Below, in pieces: positions 9,198-17,645 of a stretch of 41,151 bases of DNA. The translations under genes and the position numbers were made by a program. Below the pieces are notes generated by a model that saw only the letters and a program-made list of their open reading frames with translations, searched no databases and was not told where the DNA came from. The first letter of the stretch is position 1, and the number at the start of each line of letters is the position of its first letter. The stretch comes from JAQVWU01 sp964628455. GTDB taxonomy: Bacteria > Bacillota > Clostridia > Oscillospirales > CAG-272. The stretch is taken from positions 1 to 41,151 of the forward strand of contig CAZVPD010000013.1 in assembly GCA_964628455.1 (NCBI GenBank), read 5' to 3'.

Positions 9198-10637
9198 ATG
9201 CTGGTATTTCATACAATTCTCCCGCTAAAGCCAACTGTGACCCGCAAACAATGTGTCGAATTATTTATTGAGTGGGTAGCCGGAAATCATCATCTTCCGT
9301 TTACTGCGGGCGATTTTGAAACATACGACAAAAGCGGGCATGAAGAATTGACAATAACAAAAGGTATATACACTTATGCAATTTCTCATTATAAAGATGA
9401 ACATACCGAATTAACAGCATGTAAGCTAATAGAAATCAAAAGGGAAATTTGGGAAACCAATAATGTGTATGTGAATACTGATGGCAAAATAAAACTTTAT
9501 ATTCAAACCCATTATACAGGAAGTTCGTTTGGTGACGCGCTGCCCTCCCCGCATCCACCATTTACCATTAAGCTGTTTATTCGGAACAACTTGTGTGCTT
9601 CGGATGAAATGTTTGACATTACAGATAGACCGATCGTGATGGATGATCATCTTGTTGAGCCCTGTGGGAAGTCAATGCAGGGACAGTGGGGGAATTTACT
9701 CCCGATAGTATATTGCAGCAAGGATTATTGGCCTATTAATCTTGATGTAAGTTATTTAGCGAACAAGCTGCAGGGTATAGCCCACGTCATATCAGAACCA
9801 TCGCTTGAAATTTCATACAAACTAAGAGCAGCCTCGGTATCCAATAATGCTTTCAGAGGACACGTCGGTATCTATCTTCCGGGTCAAAGCTACTACAGAA
9901 AATTCAATACGGATGGTACGGAAACGCCCGGAGTCAGGCTCGAAGACGAAATCATCAATACCGTTAAAAATGCGTGGCTGAATACCGAAGATGCTGCTTT
10001 ATATTCATGGGACCAGGTCCAAACATTGAAGAGCCGTCAGCGTGTCGGATTGCTTGAAAAAAGGACGAGTGAATTCGGCGAAACAAAAGAACTCAACGGG
10101 TTATATGAAAGCGATAACGAGCGGCTTGCCGGTCAAAATAAAGAACTTCAAAAAGAAAAGCGGGTGCTTTACGATGAAAATGAACGGCTTAAGACCATGC
10201 TTGATGCCTACAGATCTGCAGGCGGACAAGCTCAGTCTTATCTGATAAGGACCGGAGAAGAATTCGACCTTTATCCGGGTGAACAAAACGATCTTTTGCT
10301 TGAAATAATGCAGAAGGCCCTTCCGTCACTGGCTGTCGGAACACGGCCGCATTCAATTATAACATCAATCCTGTCTGCAAACAGTAAAATCGGTCATCGA
10401 GAGCAGATCGAGGAAAGTATAAGAAAAATTTTTGCCAACTACGGCGGTATCAGCTCAGATAAGCAAAAACGAGAATTGAAGACGGCAGGTTTTGAAGTAG
10501 AAAAACCCGGTGGACACTATAAAATTACTTTTGCCGGAGATGACCGCTATATGTTTACTGTGGCGGCAACGCCGGGCGATCACTGCGCGGGACAGAATAT
10601 GATTTCAGATATCATAAAAAAATTGTTTTTAAAATAG
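9198..10637 (+). CDS. Uncharacterised 479-residue protein with coiled coil and HicA-like C-terminal domain
   Basis: ATG 9198 follows GAGGGTG at good spacing. The N-terminal 280 residues form an unrecognised, probably globular beta-rich region with no signal peptide. Residues about 285-345 are charged and heptad-like (NKELQKEKRVLYDENERLK), a likely coiled coil. Residues about 370-420 are helical. The last 60 residues (around LKTAGFEVEKPGGHYKITF and DHCAGQNMISDIIKKLF) resemble the double-stranded-RNA-binding-like fold of HicA/YcfA toxins, including the Gly-Gly-His element, where HicA has its catalytic histidine. No HicB lies beside it; the only HicB in the window is 15 kb away. It sits next to BREX genes, so a nuclease-like role in defence is possible. 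The function is otherwise unknown. Confidence 0.7.
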   Translation: MLVFHTILPLKPTVTRKQCVELFIEWVAGNHHLPFTAGDFETYDKSGHEELTITKGIYTYAISHYKDEHTELTACKLIEIKREIWETNNVYVNTDGKIKLYIQTHYTGSSFGDALPSPHPPFTIKLFIRNNLCASDEMFDITDRPIVMDDHLVEPCGKSMQGQWGNLLPIVYCSKDYWPINLDVSYLANKLQGIAHVISEPSLEISYKLRAASVSNNAFRGHVGIYLPGQSYYRKFNTDGTETPGVRLEDEIINTVKNAWLNTEDAALYSWDQVQTLKSRQRVGLLEKRTSEFGETKELNGLYESDNERLAGQNKELQKEKRVLYDENERLKTMLDAYRSAGGQAQSYLIRTGEEFDLYPGEQNDLLLEIMQKALPSLAVGTRPHSIITSILSANSKIGHREQIEESIRKIFANYGGISSDKQKRELKTAGFEVEKPGGHYKITFAGDDRYMFTVAATPGDHCAGQNMISDIIKKLFLK

Positions 10638-10642
10638 GCGGG

Positions 10643-10671
10643 ATACATATTGATTAACGGATGTATTTTTT
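10643..10671 (+). terminator. Weak putative terminator after the 479-residue gene
   Basis: A 6-bp stem (atacat / atgtat) with a 12-base loop is followed by a run of T. It lies 6 bases after the stop codon. The AT-only stem is weak, so this is tentative. Confidence 0.4.
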
Positions 10672-10738
10672 CAAGAACAGTTATCGCCTCCGAAAAATAT
10701 AAATCAACCTAAAATCAACTACGCAAGGAGTGATTCCC

Positions 10739-12223
10739 CTGATCCCTAAACTCACCTCATTCATCCTGCTTCTCGCCCTCCTCCTTTCATCCGCCTCGTG
10801 CGGCGAAAAGGCTGCCGAAGAAGAGACGGCGCAGAGCACGGCGGCGGCGGTTACCGAAGCCGAAGAGTCTGTGTATGCGGCCGACCTGCCCGACGCCGAC
10901 TACGGCGGGTATGTGTTCCGCCTTCTGAGCTGCGCGTATCCCAACGGGTTCAGCATCGTGACCCTCGCCGACGCGGAGGAGCAGACCGGCGACCTGATAT
11001 CCGACGCGGTCTACACGCGCAACGTGAAGATCGAGGACGAATACAACATCGTCTTCAGAGCGGATTACGCGGAGCAGTTCTTCAATATGACCGAGCAGTT
11101 CCGCAAATCGGTCGCGGCGTCCTCGGACGACTACGACCTGAACATGCTGATCTGCCGCGACGCTTTCTCCCTGGCTCAGCAGGACATGATGGTCACCGTC
11201 GACCGGCTGCCTTACGTCGACGTCACGCAGCCCTGGTACGTGCACACGATCAACGACGAGATCTCGATCGCGGGGAAACTGTTCTTCGCGTACAGCGACG
11301 ACGCGATCAACCTGTTCGAATGGACGAACCTCGTGCTGTATAACAAAAAGACCGCGCAGGATTTTAACCTGGGCGATTTCTACGGCGAGGTCCGCGACGG
11401 GACCTGGACGGCGGACGTGCTGTTTTCGGCGGCGCGCAGCGTCATCGCCGACCTCAACGGCGACAATGTCCTGAACGACGCGGACCGCCTCGGGATCATC
11501 TCGGAGTCCGACTTTTATTACCCCGCGTTCTGGGTCGGGGCCGGGCTCAAGACGGTGCAGAAGGACGCGGACGACATCCCGCACCTGGCCGTCGAGGACA
11601 GCGACACGTTCTACGCGATGCTGACCGGCCTCAGCGAAGCGACCGAACAGGAGGGCATGTTCTTCGACATGTTCTCGGACAAGACGGCGACGCTGAACAA
11701 GGGGACCGGCGACGAACAGCGCATCGCGGGGCACACGCTTTTTTCAAACGGCGTGTCGCTGTTCCACATCACCAACGTCGGGACGCTGCAGAATCTGCGC
11801 GCGATGGAGGACGATTTCGGCATCCTGCCCGTGCCCAAGCGAACGGAAGCGCAGGAGAGCTATCATTCCCGCACGATCGACGGCTGGCTCTACTGCGTGC
11901 CCGTGACCAACGCGGACCTCGGGCGGACCGGCCTGGTCATGGAGGCGATGGCCGCCGGGGCCAAAAATTACCTGGTCCCCGCCTATTACGAGACAGCGCT
12001 CAGGGAGAAATACACCCGCGATCCCGACTCGGCGGAGATGTTCGACCTGATCTACAACACGCGCGCCTTCGACATGGGGGACGTCTACTGGATGGACCCG
12101 ATCCGCAACACCTACGTCGACGTCCTGCGGGCGGGAAAAACCGATTTCGCCTCCGCGACGCAGAAAAAACTCGCTGCCATGACCAAAGTCATCGATGATG
12201 CGATCGAAGCGGTCACGGACTGA
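10739..12223 (+). CDS. Solute-binding-protein-like lipoprotein 1 (carbohydrate ABC family), CTG start
   Basis: A 494-residue secreted lipoprotein of the type-1 carbohydrate solute-binding family. The signal peptide is followed by the lipobox SSASC, with lipidation at the Cys before GEKAAEE and then a low-complexity Glu/Ala/Thr linker. AAGGAG ends at 10730, so the GTG at 10730 overlaps the ribosome site. CTG 10739 lies 8 bases downstream and is the best start. An EF-hand-like loop (DLNGDNVLNDAD, about residue 238) lies in the middle. Such proteins bind sugars outside the membrane and deliver them to ABC permeases, but no permease or ATPase is nearby. It is followed after 30 bases by a GH13 enzyme, which suggests linked use of alpha-glucans. 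A broken copy of its N-terminal part lies at 16960-17176. Confidence 0.85.
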   Translation: MIPKLTSFILLLALLLSSASCGEKAAEEETAQSTAAAVTEAEESVYAADLPDADYGGYVFRLLSCAYPNGFSIVTLADAEEQTGDLISDAVYTRNVKIEDEYNIVFRADYAEQFFNMTEQFRKSVAASSDDYDLNMLICRDAFSLAQQDMMVTVDRLPYVDVTQPWYVHTINDEISIAGKLFFAYSDDAINLFEWTNLVLYNKKTAQDFNLGDFYGEVRDGTWTADVLFSAARSVIADLNGDNVLNDADRLGIISESDFYYPAFWVGAGLKTVQKDADDIPHLAVEDSDTFYAMLTGLSEATEQEGMFFDMFSDKTATLNKGTGDEQRIAGHTLFSNGVSLFHITNVGTLQNLRAMEDDFGILPVPKRTEAQESYHSRTIDGWLYCVPVTNADLGRTGLVMEAMAAGAKNYLVPAYYETALREKYTRDPDSAEMFDLIYNTRAFDMGDVYWMDPIRNTYVDVLRAGKTDFASATQKKLAAMTKVIDDAIEAVTD

Positions 12224-12253
12224 AAAAAACACGGGAACAGGGGGGACGGGAGG

Positions 12254-13693
12254 ATGAACCGGATCTTTGAGATCAACGCGCGCGTCTGGCTGAATCATCT
12301 GGGAACCGGGCTGGACGGCGTCCCGGACGGGGAGATCCGCAGGATCGCGGACCTCGGCTTCGACGCGGTCTGGCTGATGGGCGTGTGGAAACCGGGCGCG
12401 AAGGGCAGGGAGCAGGCCCTGCGGGAATCCGGCCTGCGTGCGGATATGGAAAAGGCGCTGCCCGGCTTCCGGCCGGAGGATGTCTCCTCTTCGCCCTACG
12501 CGGTGGCGGCATACGAGCCCGGCCCGCTTCTCGGCACGGGCGCGGACCTGCGCCGGTTCCGGGAGAGGCTCCGCGGATTCGGCCTGAAGCTGATCCTCGA
12601 CTTTGTCCCCAACCACCTGGCGCTCGACCATCCCCTGGCCGAAGCGAGGCCGGACCTGTTCGTCAGCGGTACCCCCGACGACCTTGCCGTCTCGCCGGAG
12701 TCGTTCTTCTCCCCGGACGGCGGGCGGACCGTACTCGCTTTCGGCAGGGACCCGTATTACCCGGCCTGGACCGACGTCGCCCAGCTGAATTATTTCAACC
12801 CCGAAACGCGCGCGCTGATGCGCGGGACCCTCTTGCGGATCGCGGAGTGCTGCGACGGCGTCCGCTGCGACATGGCGATGCTGGTCCTCAGCGCGGTTCA
12901 TCTTTCGGTCTGGGGGGACAGGCTGCGTTTCCCTAAGCCGGACGCCGAATTCTGGGCGGAGGCGGTCGCGGCGGTCAGGGCGGAACACCCGGGCTTCGTT
13001 TTCATCGCCGAGGTGTACTGGGGTCTGGAGAACGAACTGCTCGCGCTCGGTTTTGATCACGTCTACGACAAGGTCTTTTACGACGCCCTCCGGAGCGGGG
13101 ACGTGCCGGAGATCCGGTCCCGCCTGCTGAAGGACGCGGGGAATACCCTGCGGTTCATCGAGAACCACGACGAGGACCGGGCTGCGGCGGCTTTCGGCGT
13201 CGAAAAGTCGATGGCGGCGGCCTTTCTGCTGGAACTTTCGCCGGGGGCGAAGCTGATCCATCAGGGGCAGGAGGAAGGCTGCGTTATCAGGCAGCCCCTG
13301 AGGCTGATCCGGAGCGCCGCGGAGCCTGTCAATGAAACCCTGTCCGCCTTTTACCGCAGGCTGGCGGACGTCTTCTCCGGCCCGAGAGCCCGGTGGGAGG
13401 CGGCCGAAGCGCTGCCGGCCTGGGAGGGCAGCCGGACCCACGAAGGCTTCATCGTCCTCTCTTCCGGGTCGGGCTATCTGGCGGCCGTGAACTATTCCGG
13501 GGAGCGCGGGCAGTGCTATGTCCGCTTCGACGCCTCCGGGTACGGCGGCGCGGACCTTCTGTTCAGCGACCTGACGGGGACCGAGGAGTATGTGCGTCCG
13601 AAGGACGAGGTCCTGTCGCGCGGCCTGTACCTCGACGTCCCCCCCATGGCGTTCCATCTGTTCCGGGTCTCCGCCGCGGACCGGGGGGTATGA
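12254..13693 (+). CDS. GH13 alpha-amylase-family glycosidase, intracellular
   Basis: A 479-residue (beta/alpha)8-barrel enzyme. ATG 12254 follows GGGAGG. The GH13 signature regions are complete: LILDFVPNHLALDHP (region I), GVRCDMA with nucleophile Asp206, IAEVYW with acid/base Glu253, and ENHDED with the transition-state Asp306. A C-terminal beta domain ends the protein. There is no signal peptide, so it acts in the cytoplasm on imported alpha-glucosides or related oligosaccharides. The exact subfamily and product cannot be read from sequence alone. It lies 30 bases after lipoprotein 1 and 68 bases before the next enzyme gene, in one likely transcript of sugar genes. Confidence 0.9.
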   Translation: MNRIFEINARVWLNHLGTGLDGVPDGEIRRIADLGFDAVWLMGVWKPGAKGREQALRESGLRADMEKALPGFRPEDVSSSPYAVAAYEPGPLLGTGADLRRFRERLRGFGLKLILDFVPNHLALDHPLAEARPDLFVSGTPDDLAVSPESFFSPDGGRTVLAFGRDPYYPAWTDVAQLNYFNPETRALMRGTLLRIAECCDGVRCDMAMLVLSAVHLSVWGDRLRFPKPDAEFWAEAVAAVRAEHPGFVFIAEVYWGLENELLALGFDHVYDKVFYDALRSGDVPEIRSRLLKDAGNTLRFIENHDEDRAAAAFGVEKSMAAAFLLELSPGAKLIHQGQEEGCVIRQPLRLIRSAAEPVNETLSAFYRRLADVFSGPRARWEAAEALPAWEGSRTHEGFIVLSSGSGYLAAVNYSGERGQCYVRFDASGYGGADLLFSDLTGTEEYVRPKDEVLSRGLYLDVPPMAFHLFRVSAADRGV

Positions 13694-13761
13694 CAGACCG
13701 CATGCTCCCGAAAAGCGGTTAAAAACATGTTTGAAAGACGGCGAAATAAGAAAGGGGATCT

Positions 13762-15435
13762 ATGGACGGGAGGAACTCTTTTATAAACGAAGCTCTGGTT
13801 GATTTCCCCGATGACGCCATCACAGCTTCCCTGCCGATCGGCGCGGAGTATATCGATGAAATGATGGAGCAGCTGGCTGCCTGCGGGTTCGGCAGGGTCA
13901 GCTGGGCGGTTTACGGGGACGGGAGGGGAGGGTTTCTGACCCCCGCCCATGACCCGTCCTTCGAAAACCTGATACGGACTTATCAGAACCTGGGGCAGGA
14001 TCCACTCGGGGAAGCCGTGAAAGCAGCCCACCGGCACGGCCTTGAGCTGTATGCCTACTATAAACCGTATGAGACCGGTCCGGCTCTCCTTTTTCCGGAC
14101 GGGTCCTATGAGGCAAAAGTATACGGCAGACTCGGTCAGGTCGGGGGACGGTTAAGCTGGATGGACCCGTTCGTCGCGGATCATCCGCATCTGCGCATCA
14201 GACGCCGCGGCGGCACAGACCCGGGATCCGGCGCATACCCGGTCGCATCCCTGAAGCTTTTCAAGAGCGACGCCCTGCCGACGCGGATCACGCGCGACCG
14301 GCTGCAGATTTGGGTCAGCGGAGATAATTACCGTTATGAGCGTTCGGACGCCGCGTTTATCCTGAGCGAAAGCATCGAGCCCTGTCCGCGCGATGTCTTT
14401 GACCTGTTCAGTCACCGTTGCGTGACCCGGCGAGGAGAATCCCGACGTGTTCTGACGCTGAACGGACTGGAGCTGACCGCCCCTTATATTCTGGTGACGA
14501 CGGATTTCACGGACGGACCGGCCGATTTCTCCGACACCGACCTGGAGATGCTGGCTGCCTGCGACGGCGAAGGCCGGCAGATCGACGGGGAGACCGCGTC
14601 GGACACGGCGATCTGGCTTGCCGACAGGGTGAATTTCCTCACCGGGGGACTCATGTTCGACACGGGGTATAACGGGGGAGTCAAGGTTCTCGATGAACCG
14701 AACGCCGGCGGCCGCAAGGGCTTCGCGGCTTTTGCGCGCGGCCGCAACGAATACCTGCCGGGCGCCCTGTGCGAAACGGAACCCGAAGTTCGGAAATTCT
14801 GGCTGCGGTGCGTGGAGGGAATGCTGAATGCCGGAGTGGACGGCATTGATTTCCGTGAGGAAAACCACAGCACGCACACCAACCGCCCGCAGGACTACGG
14901 CTATAACGACGCCGTCCTGGAAGGCTGTGACGTGCGCGGCCGGGCCGACGCGCAGACGATCGCCGCGGTCCGGGGGGACGCCTATACGGCGTTTTTAGCC
15001 GAAGCGAACAGGCTGATTCATCGTTACGGCAGGCGGATGCGGATCCATTTTCAGATCGACTGGTACAGACCCGATCCGGACCCGTGCCGGCGCCTGGCCT
15101 ATCCGGCGAATCTCGACTTCCAGTGGCAGCGGTGGATCGGCGAGGGACTGACCGATGAAGCGGTATTAAGGTTCTACGCGCTGCCCTTCGTCTGCGTTTT
15201 CGAGGATGAGGTCGCCCGGGACCTGACCGCGCGCTGCCGGGAGAAGGGCATCCCCGTATCGGTCAACCGGTATATAAACCCGGAGACGCTGGAAAACGAG
15301 TATCTGCGCGTCCGCAGGGACGGACGTTTCGCCGGTTTTATCTTTTACGAAACATGCGGCTTTTTAAAAATGCAGCCCGACGGCCGCTGCGGGGTCGGCG
15401 TTCCCTTTATCGAAAAGCTGCCCGGCATCGGGTAA
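13762..15435 (+). CDS. Putative glycoside hydrolase-like protein (TIM-barrel type), unassigned family
   Basis: A 557-residue protein; ATG 13762 follows AAAGGGG. Early residues (YIDEMMEQLAACGFGRVSWA, then AVKAAHRHGLELYAYYKPYE) have the alternating pattern of a barrel enzyme that opens with a strand and helix around a substrate pocket. A beta-rich insert spans about residues 145-265. The second half resumes barrel-like segments: VEGMLNAGVDGIDFREENHS, then RRMRIHFQIDW and PVSVNRYIN. The acidic cluster DFREEN and a later CVFEDE are candidate catalytic carboxylates. It has no signal peptide. I do not recognise a named family. Its place between a GH13 enzyme and a sugar-binding lipoprotein supports a carbohydrate role. 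Confidence 0.6.
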   Translation: MDGRNSFINEALVDFPDDAITASLPIGAEYIDEMMEQLAACGFGRVSWAVYGDGRGGFLTPAHDPSFENLIRTYQNLGQDPLGEAVKAAHRHGLELYAYYKPYETGPALLFPDGSYEAKVYGRLGQVGGRLSWMDPFVADHPHLRIRRRGGTDPGSGAYPVASLKLFKSDALPTRITRDRLQIWVSGDNYRYERSDAAFILSESIEPCPRDVFDLFSHRCVTRRGESRRVLTLNGLELTAPYILVTTDFTDGPADFSDTDLEMLAACDGEGRQIDGETASDTAIWLADRVNFLTGGLMFDTGYNGGVKVLDEPNAGGRKGFAAFARGRNEYLPGALCETEPEVRKFWLRCVEGMLNAGVDGIDFREENHSTHTNRPQDYGYNDAVLEGCDVRGRADAQTIAAVRGDAYTAFLAEANRLIHRYGRRMRIHFQIDWYRPDPDPCRRLAYPANLDFQWQRWIGEGLTDEAVLRFYALPFVCVFEDEVARDLTARCREKGIPVSVNRYINPETLENEYLRVRRDGRFAGFIFYETCGFLKMQPDGRCGVGVPFIEKLPGIG

Positions 15436-15481
15436 GCTTCACCGTTCTCCCGCATTCTTTAATGACAGGAGGGTGTAGAAA

Positions 15482-16924
15482 ATGATCTTGAAAACCATCG
15501 GTATTCTGCTTGCCGCGGGCATGCTGGTCCTCGCCTCCTGCGCCGCGGAAACGGATAAGCCGGACGCCGTTTCAACGGAAACCGAAACACAGGCCGAAGC
15601 GGAGACCGCAGCGCCGTATATCGGGGATGATCTTCCGGACATGGATTTCGACGGCCGGACTTTCAGGTGGCTTTTTCAGGTCTGGGAAGCCAAAGAGTTT
15701 TATCTGGACGAGTCGGACGGCGACATTCTGAACGACATCGTCTATCAGAGCACGCTGACGGTGAAGGAACGCTTCAACATGACGTTTTCCGGGGAAAGCG
15801 TCAAGGATTATTCGACTTACGCGAAAAAAGCGATCAGAGCGGGAGACGACGCCTATGACTGCATAACCGGTCACGGCGGCGTCATGCCCGATTACGCCTA
15901 TGAAGGAATGGCGCTGAACTGGTTCACGGAGATGGATTACAACGACTTTGACAAGCCGTGGTGGGCGCAGGATGCCGTCGAAAATTTATCCGTCGCGGGC
16001 AAACTCTATATGCCGGCGGGCGATATCACATACGGCTGCATCGGTTCCTCCTCCGCCATCCTTTTCAACAAGAACCTGTTCAATGACCTGAACATCGAAT
16101 ACCCGTATGACGACGTGACGGGAGGATCGTGGACGCTGGATAAGGTGAACGGCATATGCAGGCTCGGGTTGGCCGACCTCAACGGCGATTCCGTCATGGA
16201 CTTTGAAAACGACCGGTACGGTTATATCGTGTCCAAATGGACGACCCCGGTCAGCATCATCTATATCGGGGGCGGACGCATGATCGCGAAAGACAGCGAA
16301 GGTCTTCCGTATTTCACCCTTTATAACGAACTGAACGTGAAGATCATCGACGAGTTTTTCGAAATGGTCGTAAACTACGGGTATGTCGGCGAAGCGCTTG
16401 CCTCCTATGACGCTTTTATAGCGGACCGGTCGCTGTTCGCGCCCATTTCGATCCAGTCGGTTTCCTATTTCAGAGATATGGATTCGGATTTCGGAATCCT
16501 TCCGCAGTTCAAATATACGGAATCGGTTGATAAGTATTACTGCAACATCGACGGTGCGGTCGCGCTGCTGATCATACCGGTAACGGCTGCGGAAAACACG
16601 GACTTCATCAGCATCGTCATCGAAGCGATGAGCGCGGAGGGGTACAGGCAGGTGCGTCCCGTCTATTACGATACGGTCCTTAAAGTGAAATACACGCGCG
16701 ATACCGAATCCGAAGCCATGATCGATTACATCGTCGACGGCCGCGTGTTTGACCTGGGGCGGTTTGACAACCGTTTTGCCGCCGTAAAAGACCTGACGTA
16801 TAACCTCGCGCTCAAACTCGGCACGGACCCGAAGCCCGACATAGCGTCCGCGTATGCCAAACTGGAGCCCGCCGCGCTGAAGGCGCTTGAAAAGTACATC
16901 GAAGTTTATCAGAACATGGAGTGA
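15482..16924 (+). CDS. Solute-binding-protein-like lipoprotein 2
   Basis: A 480-residue lipoprotein; ATG 15482 follows AGGAGG. The signal peptide ends with the lipobox LVLASC, then a Thr/Glu/Ala-rich linker. The mature part has the family pattern: an IYQSTLTVKERFN-like helix early, NKNLFNDLNIEYPYD near residue 200, and the EF-hand-like loop DLNGDSVMDFEND near residue 233. The C-terminal half contains VYYDTVLKVKYTRDTES, the hallmark of this paralogue group (VYYE/DxxLKxKYxRDxxS). It is expected to bind a carbohydrate on the outer face of the membrane. It follows the barrel enzyme by 46 bases. Its sequence is only moderately like lipoprotein 1, so the two probably have different ligands. Confidence 0.83.
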   Translation: MILKTIGILLAAGMLVLASCAAETDKPDAVSTETETQAEAETAAPYIGDDLPDMDFDGRTFRWLFQVWEAKEFYLDESDGDILNDIVYQSTLTVKERFNMTFSGESVKDYSTYAKKAIRAGDDAYDCITGHGGVMPDYAYEGMALNWFTEMDYNDFDKPWWAQDAVENLSVAGKLYMPAGDITYGCIGSSSAILFNKNLFNDLNIEYPYDDVTGGSWTLDKVNGICRLGLADLNGDSVMDFENDRYGYIVSKWTTPVSIIYIGGGRMIAKDSEGLPYFTLYNELNVKIIDEFFEMVVNYGYVGEALASYDAFIADRSLFAPISIQSVSYFRDMDSDFGILPQFKYTESVDKYYCNIDGAVALLIIPVTAAENTDFISIVIEAMSAEGYRQVRPVYYDTVLKVKYTRDTESEAMIDYIVDGRVFDLGRFDNRFAAVKDLTYNLALKLGTDPKPDIASAYAKLEPAALKALEKYIEVYQNME

Positions 16925-16959
16925 TCCCGCCGCGCAGCCGGAATACCCGGCTGCGAAGC

Positions 16960-17176
16960 CGGTTATCTGCCCGGCACCGACTGCGGCGGGTATGTGTTCC
17001 GTCTTCTGAGCTGCGCGTATCCCAACGGGTTCAGCATCGTGTCCCTTGTCTAAGCGGTCTGCACGCGCAGCGTGAAAATCGAGGACGAATACAACATCGT
17101 CTTCAGGGCGGATTACGCGGAGCAACATTTAAATATGACCGGGCAGTTCCGCAAATCGGTCGCCGCTTCCTCTAAA
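16960..17176 (+). pseudogene. Broken N-terminal fragment of lipoprotein 1
   Basis: About 215 bases closely match bases 10,880-11,130 inside lipoprotein 1, including GGYVFRLLSCAYPNGFSIV and EDEYNIVFRADYAEQ. An in-frame TAA near 17,051 and a deletion of about 33 bases destroy the frame. There is no signal peptide and no C-terminal 80 percent. It records a past duplication or recombination between paralogues. The sequence changes to an unrelated BRO-N fragment shortly after 17,180. Confidence 0.8.
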
Positions 17177-17317
17177 CACCGGCTTTCAGGAGCAGCGGCC
17201 GATAAAAAACCGCGTGATATAGCGGCAGGAGTTTTACCCGGTCCCGGATTTCGAATGCGTCCCTTGTTTCAGGTCTTCAGTATGCCCGTGCCGAACACAA
17301 ATGTGAGGGAGATGCAG

Positions 17318-17572
17318 ATGAGCAAAATTTCCATTCGTTTTTTTGATGATAAAGAAGTCCGTGCCGTTTGGGACGACGAAAAATCCAAATGGTGGTTTTC
17401 CGTGCCTGATGTCATCGGCGTGCTTCGCGGCACAGATGATTACGGAAAAAATCGGAATGACCGGAAATATTTAAAATTAAAACCGAAAAAAGAAAACAGC
17501 GGGTCGGTTAGTACCGCTAACCAACTGAAACCGAACGCTGCCGACGGGGAAAAATATCCGTTGGTTTTTTAA
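17318..17572 (+). pseudogene. Truncated BRO-N / prophage antirepressor-like fragment
   Basis: An 84-codon frame begins at ATG 17318 behind GAGGGA. It reads KISIRFFDDKEVRAVWDDE, then KWWFSVPDVIGVL and RGTDDYGKN, then a TANQLKPNAADGEKYP segment. This is the start of the BRO-N domain found in phage antirepressors and in many short Firmicute genes. Full BRO-N proteins continue well past this point; here the frame stops at 17572, just after the domain's first half. It may be a remnant of an inserted gene. A very short functional BRO-N protein cannot be excluded. Confidence 0.6.
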
Positions 17573-17645
17573 ATTATGTTAATTATGTGATGTCCTGCTG
17601 TGCGTCCCGTAGTCTTTTAAAATTTTATTTTTCGGAGGCGGCAAT

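Noticed and set aside
10787..11734. A 315-codon minus-strand frame over lipoprotein 1
   Set aside because: The composition is typical of antisense to a high-GC gene, with no ribosome site and no recognisable fold.
11744..13657. A 637-codon open frame on the minus strand opposite the GH13 gene
   Set aside because: It is rich in Arg, Val, Gly and Asp with no domain, and it mirrors a clear GH13 gene with catalytic residues. It is a GC-rich antisense shadow.
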